Source: Firmicutes bacterium UBA4996
Lineage (GTDB): Bacteria > Bacillota > Limnochordia > Darwinibacteriales > Darwinibacteriaceae
Direction of reading: 5' to 3'
Assembly (NCBI GenBank): GCA_002396805.1
Contig: DGYW01000002.1
Span: forward strand, 28,767-42,152
Length of the DNA: 13,386 nucleotides
The position numbers and the translations under genes are program-made. The notes under the pieces were generated by a model, which was given only the letters and a program-made list of their open reading frames with translations, made no database searches and was not told the origin of the DNA. Positions 1-5,912 of the stretch are shown here, in pieces. The first letter of the stretch is position 1. Each line of letters begins with the position of its first letter.

Positions 1-1
1 C

Positions 2-34
2 AAAAAGGTTCCACCAACCGACGTTCTTGGAACC
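2..34 (-). terminator. Intrinsic terminator downstream of the SDR gene
   Basis: Read on the minus strand, a 7-bp stem (GGTTCCA / TGGAACC, positions 28-34 with 7-13) closes a 14-nt loop and is followed directly by five U residues (positions 6-2). It lies 110 bases past the SDR stop and points the same way, so it probably ends the membrane protein-XRE-SDR transcript. The loop is rather large and the stem short, so strength is uncertain. Confidence 0.6.
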
Positions 35-66
35 GTTGCCACAGGGGTTTGATCTGTGGTACCAAC
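35..66 (-). repeat. Hairpin just ahead of the terminator
   Basis: GTTG (35-38) and CCACAG (39-44) pair with CTGTGG (54-59) and CAAC (63-66), giving 10 base pairs with a 3-nt bulge and a 9-nt loop. It sits immediately upstream (in minus-strand reading) of the terminator at 2-34 and may be part of the same 3' end. The rest of the stretch to the SDR stop (67-144) shows nothing recognisable. Confidence 0.5.
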
Positions 67-144
67 CACCTTTTGCCACCTGCCCATTTGAGGGGGGGCG
101 TTAGCCTCTGTTCATCAATCATCTACACACTCCCTCTAAGCACC

Positions 145-948
145 TCATTTGCGAGCAAAGATCGTACAAGCAAAATAATCACCCAATCTAGGGAAAAGTA
201 CATAGAGGCGCGCACCGATCTCCATGATCCATGGAAGATTTATCTCCCGTGCAGAGGTAAACATAGCGTTAACTACCTTAGTAGCCACATAACCCGGATC
301 TAAAACCATACGCCCTAACTTGTCCAAATACTCCCCGCTAGGATCCGCGTCCTGAAAAAAGCCGGTACGCACCGGGCCTGTATTTACAGTAGTAACTTGA
401 ATCCCGTGTGGTTGTAGCTCGAGACGCAATGCATTAGAATAACCCAAAACCGCAAATTTAGTAGCTGCATAGACCGCGGATTTGGGGGTGGCCATTTTTC
501 CCGCTTGGGAAGCGATATTAATGATCTGCCCCTGCCTTTTTTCAATCATATGGCTTGCCACCACCTGACTCAGTCTAATTGCTCCCAAGACGTTAACCCG
601 AAACATCTCTTCGATAATCTGGGGATCCATTTCTAGGGCTGGCTGAAAGAGCCCAAAACCGGCGTTGTTGACCAAGATGTCAATTCCACCTTGTGCTTCA
701 ACTACTCTGTCCACCACGGTATCAATCTGTTCAACGTCATTCACATCTAGAGAGTAAGCGTAAGCAGGCTGCCCACTTAGTTGGGCACATCTTTCCCTAA
801 CAGCTTTTAGCCGTTCTAGGCGCCTAGCGGCAACAACTACTGTTGCCCCGTGCGCGGCAGCTTTGTAAGCTATCTGTTCTCCTAGTCCACCAGAGGCTCC
901 CGTAATCAACACTACTTTACCACGTAGTTTCTTTTGGTAACCCTCCAT
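145..948 (-). CDS. Short-chain dehydrogenase/reductase (YqjQ-like)
   Basis: A 267-residue classical SDR, the usual length for the family, expected to be a soluble NAD(P)H-dependent oxidoreductase. The Rossmann cofactor motif TGASGGLG is at residues 16-23, NNAG at 94-97, and the catalytic residues are Ser147, Tyr160 and Lys164 (YAATK), with Asn119 completing the tetrad. Arg42 and Arg43 after the second strand suggest NADP(H) preference (inference). It resembles the Bacillus YqjQ/ketoacyl-reductase-like group; the substrate cannot be told from sequence. The ATG start has AGGTGA at 953-958 upstream. It lies 14 bases after the XRE gene, so it is the last gene of that operon and is probably under its control. 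No defects are visible. Confidence 0.9.
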   Translation of the reverse strand: MEGYQKKLRGKVVLITGASGGLGEQIAYKAAAHGATVVVAARRLERLKAVRERCAQLSGQPAYAYSLDVNDVEQIDTVVDRVVEAQGGIDILVNNAGFGLFQPALEMDPQIIEEMFRVNVLGAIRLSQVVASHMIEKRQGQIINIASQAGKMATPKSAVYAATKFAVLGYSNALRLELQPHGIQVTTVNTGPVRTGFFQDADPSGEYLDKLGRMVLDPGYVATKVVNAMFTSAREINLPWIMEIGARLYVLFPRLGDYFACTIFARK

Positions 949-962
949 TAAGTCACCTGCCT

Positions 963-1166
963 TTATTCGGGAAAAATGAAAACCTCCTCAAGGGGCGCCT
1001 GTACCGCCCTAGCTAAATCCACTGCTAGTTTTAGGGAAGGATTGTATTTTCCCGCTTCTAACCGAATTATAGTTTCTCGGCGAACCCCCACCTTGGTAGC
1101 TAATTCCTCCTGAGTTAGACCCATTTTCAAGCGGCGCTCCTTAAGTCTACATTCATATTCGCTCAT
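963..1166 (-). CDS. Small XRE-family HTH transcriptional regulator
   Basis: A 67-residue DNA-binding protein that is essentially one HTH_3 domain. The helix-turn-helix runs over about residues 18-40 (LTQEELATKVGVRRETIIRL), followed by the typical EAGKYNPSLKLAVDLARAV segment. There is no sensor domain. This matches the YgzD-like minimal regulators that are often encoded next to a small membrane protein. Its ATG overlaps the stop of the upstream membrane-protein gene (TAATG, shared base 1166), so the two are translationally coupled. The 39-bp palindrome in front of the operon is the natural candidate operator, and autorepression is the likely mode; this is inference from position and symmetry. 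Confidence 0.9.
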   Translation of the reverse strand: MSEYECRLKERRLKMGLTQEELATKVGVRRETIIRLEAGKYNPSLKLAVDLARAVQAPLEEVFIFPE

Positions 1167-1531
1167 TACTCTACCACCCGATCAAAATAATACACCAAAG
1201 CGGGTGCTAAAATTGAAATAGCTGCATAGGCTAAGGAACCCCAAAGCAAGATTGTTTCTCGTGAAATATGACTTCGATCCAAAGAAAAAAGTAAGAAAAA
1301 GCTTAACAGCAAATAGGCTGGCGCTAGAACCCGTAATGCCCTTGTTCGATTATAATCCAAGCGCTCATCTGCCGGTTGTTCCTCCAGCTTCGCCCAAAAA
1401 TAGAAGGCAAAAAAAGAGAAAAATATGGCGGCGAAATAGTTTGGTTCTCCCCTATGATTGGGGATCAACGACAAGAAGCCTAAAAAGCCACTTAATCCCA
1501 TCCAAGGTTTAAAAGTCAAGCCTCTACCCAT
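1166..1531 (-). CDS. Four-helix membrane protein partnered with the XRE regulator (DUF2178/DUF3796-like)
   Basis: A 121-residue protein with four predicted membrane segments, roughly residues 11-24, 32-49, 68-85 and 94-116. Between helices 2 and 3 is a charged loop with ADERLDYNRTRA, reminiscent of the DER...NR motif of small membrane proteins of the DUF2178/DUF3796 type that sit beside minimal XRE regulators in Bacillota. I chose the ATG at 1529-1531 because GGGGG lies 7 bases upstream; a TTG two codons earlier would sit almost on that site. It is the first gene after the palindromic promoter and overlaps the XRE gene by one base. A role as membrane sensor or antagonist of the regulator is inference; assignment to an exact DUF is uncertain. 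Confidence 0.75.
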   Translation of the reverse strand: MGRGLTFKPWMGLSGFLGFLSLIPNHRGEPNYFAAIFFSFFAFYFWAKLEEQPADERLDYNRTRALRVLAPAYLLLSFFLLFSLDRSHISRETILLWGSLAYAAISILAPALVYYFDRVVE

Positions 1532-1544
1532 AAACAAGCCCCCG

Positions 1545-1583
1545 AGTGATATATTTGTAACTTTATGTTACAAATATATCACT
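1545..1583. promoter_or_regulatory. Perfect 17-bp inverted repeat, candidate XRE operator
   Basis: Arms AGTGATATATTTGTAAC (1545-1561) and GTTACAAATATATCACT (1567-1583) are exact reverse complements separated by 5 bases (TTTAT). The right arm contains the -10 box of the operon promoter, and the predicted transcription start falls at about 1566-1567, in the spacer. Only one arm would therefore be transcribed, so this is better explained as a DNA operator than as an RNA hairpin. It lies 14 bases upstream of the first start codon. Confidence 0.8.
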
Positions 1584-1601
1584 ATAGGAAGCTGTTGTCA
1601 A
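1573..1601 (-). promoter_or_regulatory. Sigma-A-type promoter of the membrane protein-XRE-SDR operon
   Basis: On the minus strand the -35 box TTGACA (1596-1601, perfect consensus) is followed by a 17-base spacer and the -10 box TATATT (1573-1578). The start point should be near 1566, giving a leader of about 35 bases with GGGGG before the ATG at 1531. The -10 box lies inside the palindrome at 1545-1583, so a bound repressor would block RNA polymerase. Confidence 0.8.
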
Positions 1602-1632
1602 CTAATATCTAGGGTTTCAAATAAGCATAGCC

Positions 1633-1743
1633 TTAGTGCTGGAGCTGAACTAATTCCATAACACCTGCAGGGACTATCTCCACAAAATCCAAAAGTTCCC
1701 CATGCTCAATACTTTGACCTATTAAGGTCCTCCCTCGATTGTC
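1633..1743 (-). pseudogene. Possible 3' remnant of an unidentified gene
   Basis: Directly after an in-frame TAA (1744-1746), the minus strand reads as 36 codons ending in TAA at 1633. The translation starts DNRGRTLIGQSIEHGELL and ends AGVMELVQLQH. Its composition looks protein-like, with charged and hydrophobic residues alternating, but there is no plausible start codon or ribosome binding site. It may be the C-terminal tail of a gene lost by deletion. I do not recognise the family, and a chance open stretch is possible. Confidence 0.25.
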
Positions 1744-1746
1744 TTA

Positions 1747-2376
1747 CTAAATGAGTGTCAAAAGTACAAGAGCCACTAGATTGGCGGCGAAATGAGCCAG
1801 AGAACTAACAAAGGCATTTTTACTTTTAGCAAAGATAATACCATAAATAACGCTGTTCACGAAAACTAAAAGCACATCAATAATAGCTATAGCCAAATTA
1901 CCCGGGCTAAAATGGCCGATGGCGAAAACGATAGAGGTGATCACAATTGCTGGTTTGACTGGGACTATCTTAGCAACTTCGTGTTGAAAGAAGGCTCGCC
2001 AAGCGATTTCTTCTCCCAAAGCGGAAATCAGAAGCTGCACAACGAGTAAGATGCCTATGCCCAAATGGGCGGTGCGCCCCCCAATGTGCTCAATAAATTC
2101 TGGAAAGAACATCTTGGCTAAAAGCAGCACCACAATATTAATGCTTAGAGGTAGAAGGGCCCAAAGACAAATGGAGCTTTCCCTAAGTTCCCGATACGCC
2201 CGTTTAATATCCACGGCAGTAAAGGAATTTGGCCGGTTTTTGGTGTTAATCACTGTATATACAACTACACCAATTAGTATTGAGATTCCTGCTAGTTGAA
2301 CACGGAACAAACTCAACGTGGAAAAGGCAATCATGGCAACCAAGGCCAAAGTAACAGCTTGATTGATTTTTCTCAT
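1747..2376 (-). CDS. CPBP-family intramembrane glutamic protease (CAAX/Abi)
   Basis: A 209-residue multi-pass membrane protein of the CPBP (Abi, Rce1-like) family. Residue numbers are from the ATG at 2374-2376, chosen because GAGGAG sits about 7 bases upstream; the alternative TTG five codons earlier lies within that site. The first catalytic motif is EEIAWR (Glu122, Glu123, Arg127), the second FAIGHF (His155), the third SLAHFAANL (His195, Asn199). All the residues expected of an active Rce1-type enzyme are therefore present. In bacteria such proteins take part in peptide processing, bacteriocin self-immunity or membrane protein turnover; the substrate here is unknown. It follows the 82-residue membrane protein gene by 55 bases and may be co-transcribed with it. 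Confidence 0.88.
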   Translation of the reverse strand: MRKINQAVTLALVAMIAFSTLSLFRVQLAGISILIGVVVYTVINTKNRPNSFTAVDIKRAYRELRESSICLWALLPLSINIVVLLLAKMFFPEFIEHIGGRTAHLGIGILLVVQLLISALGEEIAWRAFFQHEVAKIVPVKPAIVITSIVFAIGHFSPGNLAIAIIDVLLVFVNSVIYGIIFAKSKNAFVSSLAHFAANLVALVLLTLI

Positions 2377-2431
2377 AATGTATCTCCTCAAATCTTTATC
2401 TTCATGGATTATGCCGAGTTCTTAGGCGAGA

Positions 2432-2680
2432 TCAATCCCGCACATCAATTTCAACAATAACTCCTCCAACATGGGGTGCCAACCAATTATAAGAAGCACC
2501 TAATAACATCATTACCAGACCGTACACAACTGGCGCCATAATGATTGACCACACCGAAGCCCCCGCACCACCTAGAAACCCAAGTACCAAGGAAATGAGC
2601 AACGGAATGGCCATGGTGATCACAACTGCTCGAAATAGCGAGGTCAAATCGATCTTCGTCAACTCTACTTTTTTCTTCAC
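2432..2680 (-). CDS. Small DUF3566-like membrane protein
   Basis: An 82-residue protein with two predicted membrane helices (about residues 16-38 and 43-62). The N-terminus (VELTKIDLTSLFRAVVI) and the C-terminal YNWLAPHVGGVIVEID resemble the start and the YN.xA..VGG(I/V).V ending of DUF3566-type proteins, but it is shorter than many members. The start is GTG at 2678-2680, with GAAGGGG about 9 bases upstream. Function is unknown. It lies just upstream of the CPBP protease gene on the same strand and could share its transcript. I saw no convincing promoter in the 79 bases before it. Confidence 0.65.
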   Translation of the reverse strand: MKKKVELTKIDLTSLFRAVVITMAIPLLISLVLGFLGGAGASVWSIIMAPVVYGLVMMLLGASYNWLAPHVGGVIVEIDVRD

Positions 2681-2759
2681 AGATTCACGCCCCTTCTTTT
2701 TGGTTGGGAATTACCGCTGCCAATAACTTCAAGAAAAGTACTCTTAACCCTTTTACCTT

Positions 2760-2987
2760 TCAACCTTCAATATCCTTGATAAAACAAATTACCCTATTAG
2801 CTTCTTGAAATCCAACCCTTGTATGAAAATGATAGCTTGCGTCATTATTCAGTTCGATGTCCGATCCCATTTCACTGCAACCTTTAGCGCGTGCCCACTC
2901 TTGCCCTTTTTCCAGTAAGCGCCTGGCTATTCCCTTTTCCCTCCATCGAAGCAAGTGCACCTTTGCGGATAGCTCTTGACAGCTCAC
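2760..2987 (-). pseudogene. C-terminal half of an AAC(6')-like GNAT acetyltransferase
   Basis: The 75-codon reading frame carries REKGIARRLL (residues 16-25, the acetyl-CoA pyrophosphate loop of motif A), then WARAKGCSEMGSDIELNNDAS and FHTRVGFQEANRVICFIKDI, the ending typical of AAC(6')-type aminoglycoside N-acetyltransferases. These enzymes are about 140-150 residues long, so the first half, including the first strands and the start, is missing. The only usable start is a GTG that follows the TAG of the preceding gene with no gap and has poor ribosome-binding spacing. The fragment is in the same frame as that gene. I read it as a 5'-truncated remnant; a functional enzyme or a resistance phenotype is not expected. 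Confidence 0.75.
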
Positions 2988-3926
2988 CTACTCCATCCAA
3001 CCAAAAGCCCTGAACACCTTGTATCTTTCCACGGCAAGAATGCCCTGCCACTGCCTGCGAGCAATGGAAAACTCTTCTGGGTACTGCTCCCAGCTCCAGG
3101 ATAGATCCCAGACTCCTTCAGTACTCATCTGTTGTACATAAAACCGCAGATTATGCTCCACAAGCGGTTTTAGAGCTTGGTAAAGTGAATCATCAGGATG
3201 TCGGATAAAATCTAAAGGAAGGGGTTTATACCCGGTGCCCCAATTCGCAATATCTTGATCAATCACATCTCTAGTCAAAATCTGCACCTTGTGCGCTACT
3301 TGACTGAACGAATAGCCCGTGCGTAACCTAAAGGACTCTTCGTAGGGCTTCAGTAAGCTAAGACAGTTCCTAAAGTTTGAAATTTCATGTCGCTCCATTG
3401 AGGTTACACTCATAACATAACTAATGGCCTGCGCTACTGATACCCACCCGAGTTCTGCTCCTTCGCTCTCGGACGGTGACCAAACAACCAGAAAGGCTGC
3501 AAGTTCCACGCTAGGATTATACATCCAGCTGCCCTGTACCTCTTCAGCCCAACGCCACCATGGTGCATGGGGATGCAAATTATTATCAGGCAAGACTGAT
3601 GGCCACATACCTGATACAATTTGTGGTGTGGTAATAAGATACGACACTAAACTTTGAACAATCTGGTCCTGAAAGTCCGCTCCAATCTCTAAGAGGATTT
3701 GACTGGCAACCCAGGTTGCCATAGGAGATGAACTGGGCAACCAAAAATCAGGCTCCAGACCATGGCCAAAGCCTCCATCTTCATTTTGGAAAGCTAATAA
3801 ATAACGGATCACCCGCTCCTTAGTTCCATTCTCAAATAAGTACTCCCACCGGGCCATTTCTAACGGGCGTGCATATCGACGGAGCCAAGCCCCTGTCCGA
3901 ACATAGTTGTCTCTAGTTAGCTTCAT
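2988..3926 (-). CDS. Prenyltransferase/squalene-cyclase-fold (alpha/alpha toroid) protein of unknown function
   Basis: A 312-residue soluble-looking protein without signal peptide. The clearest motif is FQNEDGGFGHGLEPD (residues 46-60), the QxxDGGFG repeat signature of terpenoid-cyclase/protein-prenyltransferase alpha/alpha toroids. A late WDLSWSWEQYPEE and the ending RRQWQGILAVERYKVFRAFG match bacterial hypothetical proteins of this fold. No DxDD or DDxD cyclase active-site motif is obvious, so enzymatic function is uncertain. The ATG has a strong GGAGGGG upstream. It starts 19 bases after the GyrI-like gene, so the two form an operon. Its stop abuts a truncated acetyltransferase reading frame. 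Confidence 0.7.
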   Translation of the reverse strand: MKLTRDNYVRTGAWLRRYARPLEMARWEYLFENGTKERVIRYLLAFQNEDGGFGHGLEPDFWLPSSSPMATWVASQILLEIGADFQDQIVQSLVSYLITTPQIVSGMWPSVLPDNNLHPHAPWWRWAEEVQGSWMYNPSVELAAFLVVWSPSESEGAELGWVSVAQAISYVMSVTSMERHEISNFRNCLSLLKPYEESFRLRTGYSFSQVAHKVQILTRDVIDQDIANWGTGYKPLPLDFIRHPDDSLYQALKPLVEHNLRFYVQQMSTEGVWDLSWSWEQYPEEFSIARRQWQGILAVERYKVFRAFGWME

Positions 3927-3945
3927 AAGTCCCCTCCAAATAGGT

Positions 3946-4449
3946 CTACGCCAGGTAGATGCAGTAATCTAAAATTACATTTCCGTGAGCATCTGGAGTG
4001 GTGAATCTGGGACAGTTGTAGCGCTCAAAAACCACCGGATGCTCCGGGATCCGCCGGCCTTGCTCTAAAATGCGTTCAACACACATGTTATGTGCTTCCA
4101 TTCCATACAACTCACCACTATCATTTCGTCCGTAAATCCAACATGTGCCTATGGTACCTGATGGAAGATCCAGAGACATAAATCCCTCAGGAACAGGAGT
4201 ATCTTTAGGGAAGAACATCCCGATCCAATACTCAAACTCCCCCTCCGAGCGCATGAACCCTAATGGGGATTGATCGATTTGTGGAGAAAGGCCTAACTCT
4301 TCGAGCTGAGCAAAATAGCCCTTTTCAAACCATTCCCCCCACTTACTACCAAAACCACCTGCAGAATCGCGGTCCTGGTTGCTGTACCGTTTCCCTATCA
4401 ATCTCAACTCGGGTAAACGTTCTTCAGAGACTTTGATAACCTCAGCCAT
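3946..4449 (-). CDS. GyrI-like small-molecule-binding protein
   Basis: A 167-residue stand-alone GyrI-like (AraC effector-binding, SOUL/SHP fold) domain. Recognisable elements are the N-terminal RLPELRLIGKRY strand (11-21), GGFGSKWGEWFEKGY (31-45), FEYWIGMFFP (72-81), PEGFMSLDLPSGTIGTCWIYG (87-107) and the C-terminal NVILDYCIYLA. There is no DNA-binding domain, so it is not an AraC regulator itself. Family members bind hydrophobic or cationic drugs, and some hydrolyse cyclopropanoid compounds. Here the ligand is unknown. GGAGGAAG precedes the ATG. It is transcribed divergently from a MATE efflux gene, which fits a role in handling xenobiotics (inference), and is followed closely by the toroid protein gene. 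Confidence 0.8.
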   Translation of the reverse strand: MAEVIKVSEERLPELRLIGKRYSNQDRDSAGGFGSKWGEWFEKGYFAQLEELGLSPQIDQSPLGFMRSEGEFEYWIGMFFPKDTPVPEGFMSLDLPSGTIGTCWIYGRNDSGELYGMEAHNMCVERILEQGRRIPEHPVVFERYNCPRFTTPDAHGNVILDYCIYLA

Positions 4450-4467
4450 TCTTCTTCCTCCATTTCG

Positions 4468-4476
4468 TGATATAAT
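4468..4476 (+). promoter_or_regulatory. Extended -10 promoter for the MATE gene
   Basis: TGATATAAT is an exact extended -10 (TGnTATAAT), which can work without a good -35; the -35 region (about 4448-4453) is indeed poor. The start would be near 4483, leaving a leader of about 39 bases. The same AT-rich stretch reads TATATT on the other strand and may also serve the divergent GyrI-like gene, though no good -35 box was found there. Confidence 0.6.
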
Positions 4477-4521
4477 ATACTGGAATTCAGCACGTCACAT
4501 TACAAGATAAGGCGGTATACT

Positions 4522-5904
4522 GTGGATAACCGAAATAAAACCGAGCTAATCTTAACCGGACATATTTATAAGATCCTGTTCACGCTCTCTATCCCGATTA
4601 TCATTAACAGCCTTATACAAACCTTATATAATCTAGTGGACGGAATCTGGGTGAGCAAGATTTCCTCTGTCCATTTTGCAGCGACAGCCTTTGTGTGGCC
4701 TGTCAACTTCCTTTTCATCTCATTGGGCGTAGGGCTCTCCATAGCCGGTACGTCACTCTTGTCCCAACTAATAGGTGGGGGAAACCTTAAGGAAGCAAAA
4801 AAGTATTCTGCACAGCTAATGGCCGTTACCCTATTAAGCTCGGTTGCTTTAACAGCTATCGGTTATATCATTAGCCCAACCATAATTAAACTAATGGGTG
4901 CCACTGGTGACTTGGCACAACTGGGCAATACGTACCTGCGTATCACGTTTCTAGATTTGCCGTTCATGTTTCTATTCTTTAATATTAACTCGATGATGCA
5001 TGCCCAGGGGGACACTATCACACCCATGTTGCTTAGTGGTGCTTCTGCCATTATTAATGTGATTTTAGACCCAATTTTTATCTTTACACTCGATTGGGGC
5101 ATCGCAGGAGCAGCTTGGGCCACATTAGTCTCTAGGGCAACCTTAGCTGGAGTCGGATTTTGGATGCTCTTTAGTGAGAAGAATACGGTCCGACCAGATT
5201 TCCGAAATTTTAGATTTGATCGAGAGGTGATCACGGAGATTGTTTCCGTAGGCTTACCCTCGAGCATAGGCCAGTCAGGAGCGTCCCTTGGTTTTATCGT
5301 ATTAAACGGGTTTATCGGCTCTTACGGAACTGCGACTATCGCGGCTTATGCCATGGTTAATAGGATTACATCGCTAGTAATGCAACCAGCCATGGGCATA
5401 GGATCTGCCCTGACTACAATCGTAGGTCAGAATTTGGGTGCCAATCAGATGGATCGAGTCCATGAGTCCTTTCATAAAGCTTTGCGACTCACAATTACAA
5501 TCGGGATTGTGGGCTGTCTCTTGTTAATCTTATTTGACAAACCCATCATTGCATTTTTCATGCAAGCGAAGGACGATCCCTCAGTTATAGAGCTAGCCTT
5601 AACTTATTTGTTCTACATATCCTTGTCTATGCCTTTGATGGGCATTTTCAGTGTATTCCAAGGACTATTTCAAGGCACCGGAAACACCAAGTATTCGATG
5701 GCCATGGAAGTGGGGAGACTCTGGTTTGTGAGGCTTCCAATGATCCTGTTATTCAAACATTTTTCAAGCTGGGGTTCTACTGGGATTTGGTTCTCCATGA
5801 GCTTCAGTAATCTAGTAGTCTGCCTCTATGGCTACTGGCTCTACAAACGCAAGAAATGGCAAAAAAGCATTCTCAAGCCACAATTAGAAGAATTAGCAAT
5901 GTAG
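4522..5904 (+). CDS. MATE family multidrug/cation efflux transporter
   Basis: A 460-residue transporter, the usual MATE length, with about 12 membrane helices in two six-helix halves. Signatures seen are the first helix with SIPIIINSLIQTLYNLVDG (conserved Asp40), GDTITPMLLSGASAIINVIL near residue 164 with the following DPIFIF and WGIAGAAWATL, and the matching second-half GTGNTKYSM. It should export organic cations or drugs using a Na+ or H+ gradient; the substrate cannot be read from sequence. The start is GTG, with AAGGCGG 6 bases upstream. It diverges from the GyrI-like gene and ends 8 bases from the convergent GGDEF/HD-GYP gene. I saw no terminator hairpin between them. Confidence 0.93.
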   Translation: MDNRNKTELILTGHIYKILFTLSIPIIINSLIQTLYNLVDGIWVSKISSVHFAATAFVWPVNFLFISLGVGLSIAGTSLLSQLIGGGNLKEAKKYSAQLMAVTLLSSVALTAIGYIISPTIIKLMGATGDLAQLGNTYLRITFLDLPFMFLFFNINSMMHAQGDTITPMLLSGASAIINVILDPIFIFTLDWGIAGAAWATLVSRATLAGVGFWMLFSEKNTVRPDFRNFRFDREVITEIVSVGLPSSIGQSGASLGFIVLNGFIGSYGTATIAAYAMVNRITSLVMQPAMGIGSALTTIVGQNLGANQMDRVHESFHKALRLTITIGIVGCLLLILFDKPIIAFFMQAKDDPSVIELALTYLFYISLSMPLMGIFSVFQGLFQGTGNTKYSMAMEVGRLWFVRLPMILLFKHFSSWGSTGIWFSMSFSNLVVCLYGYWLYKRKKWQKSILKPQLEELAM

Positions 5905-5912
5905 TAAACCGT

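Noticed and set aside
1..144. T-box riboswitch
   Set aside because: The TGGTACC-like bulge is present and ACAG/CTGT could form the upper helix, but the lower antiterminator helix does not pair, and there are only 144 bases after the SDR stop, too few to identify a stem I and specifier loop.
1545..1583. Palindrome as an intrinsic terminator or transposon end
   Set aside because: No U tract follows on either strand, no transposase or target duplication is near, and the predicted transcript begins in its centre.
4863..5267. 134-codon minus-strand reading frame inside the MATE gene
   Set aside because: It is antisense to a well-supported transporter, has no family features or ribosome binding site, and is explained by codon bias of the real gene.
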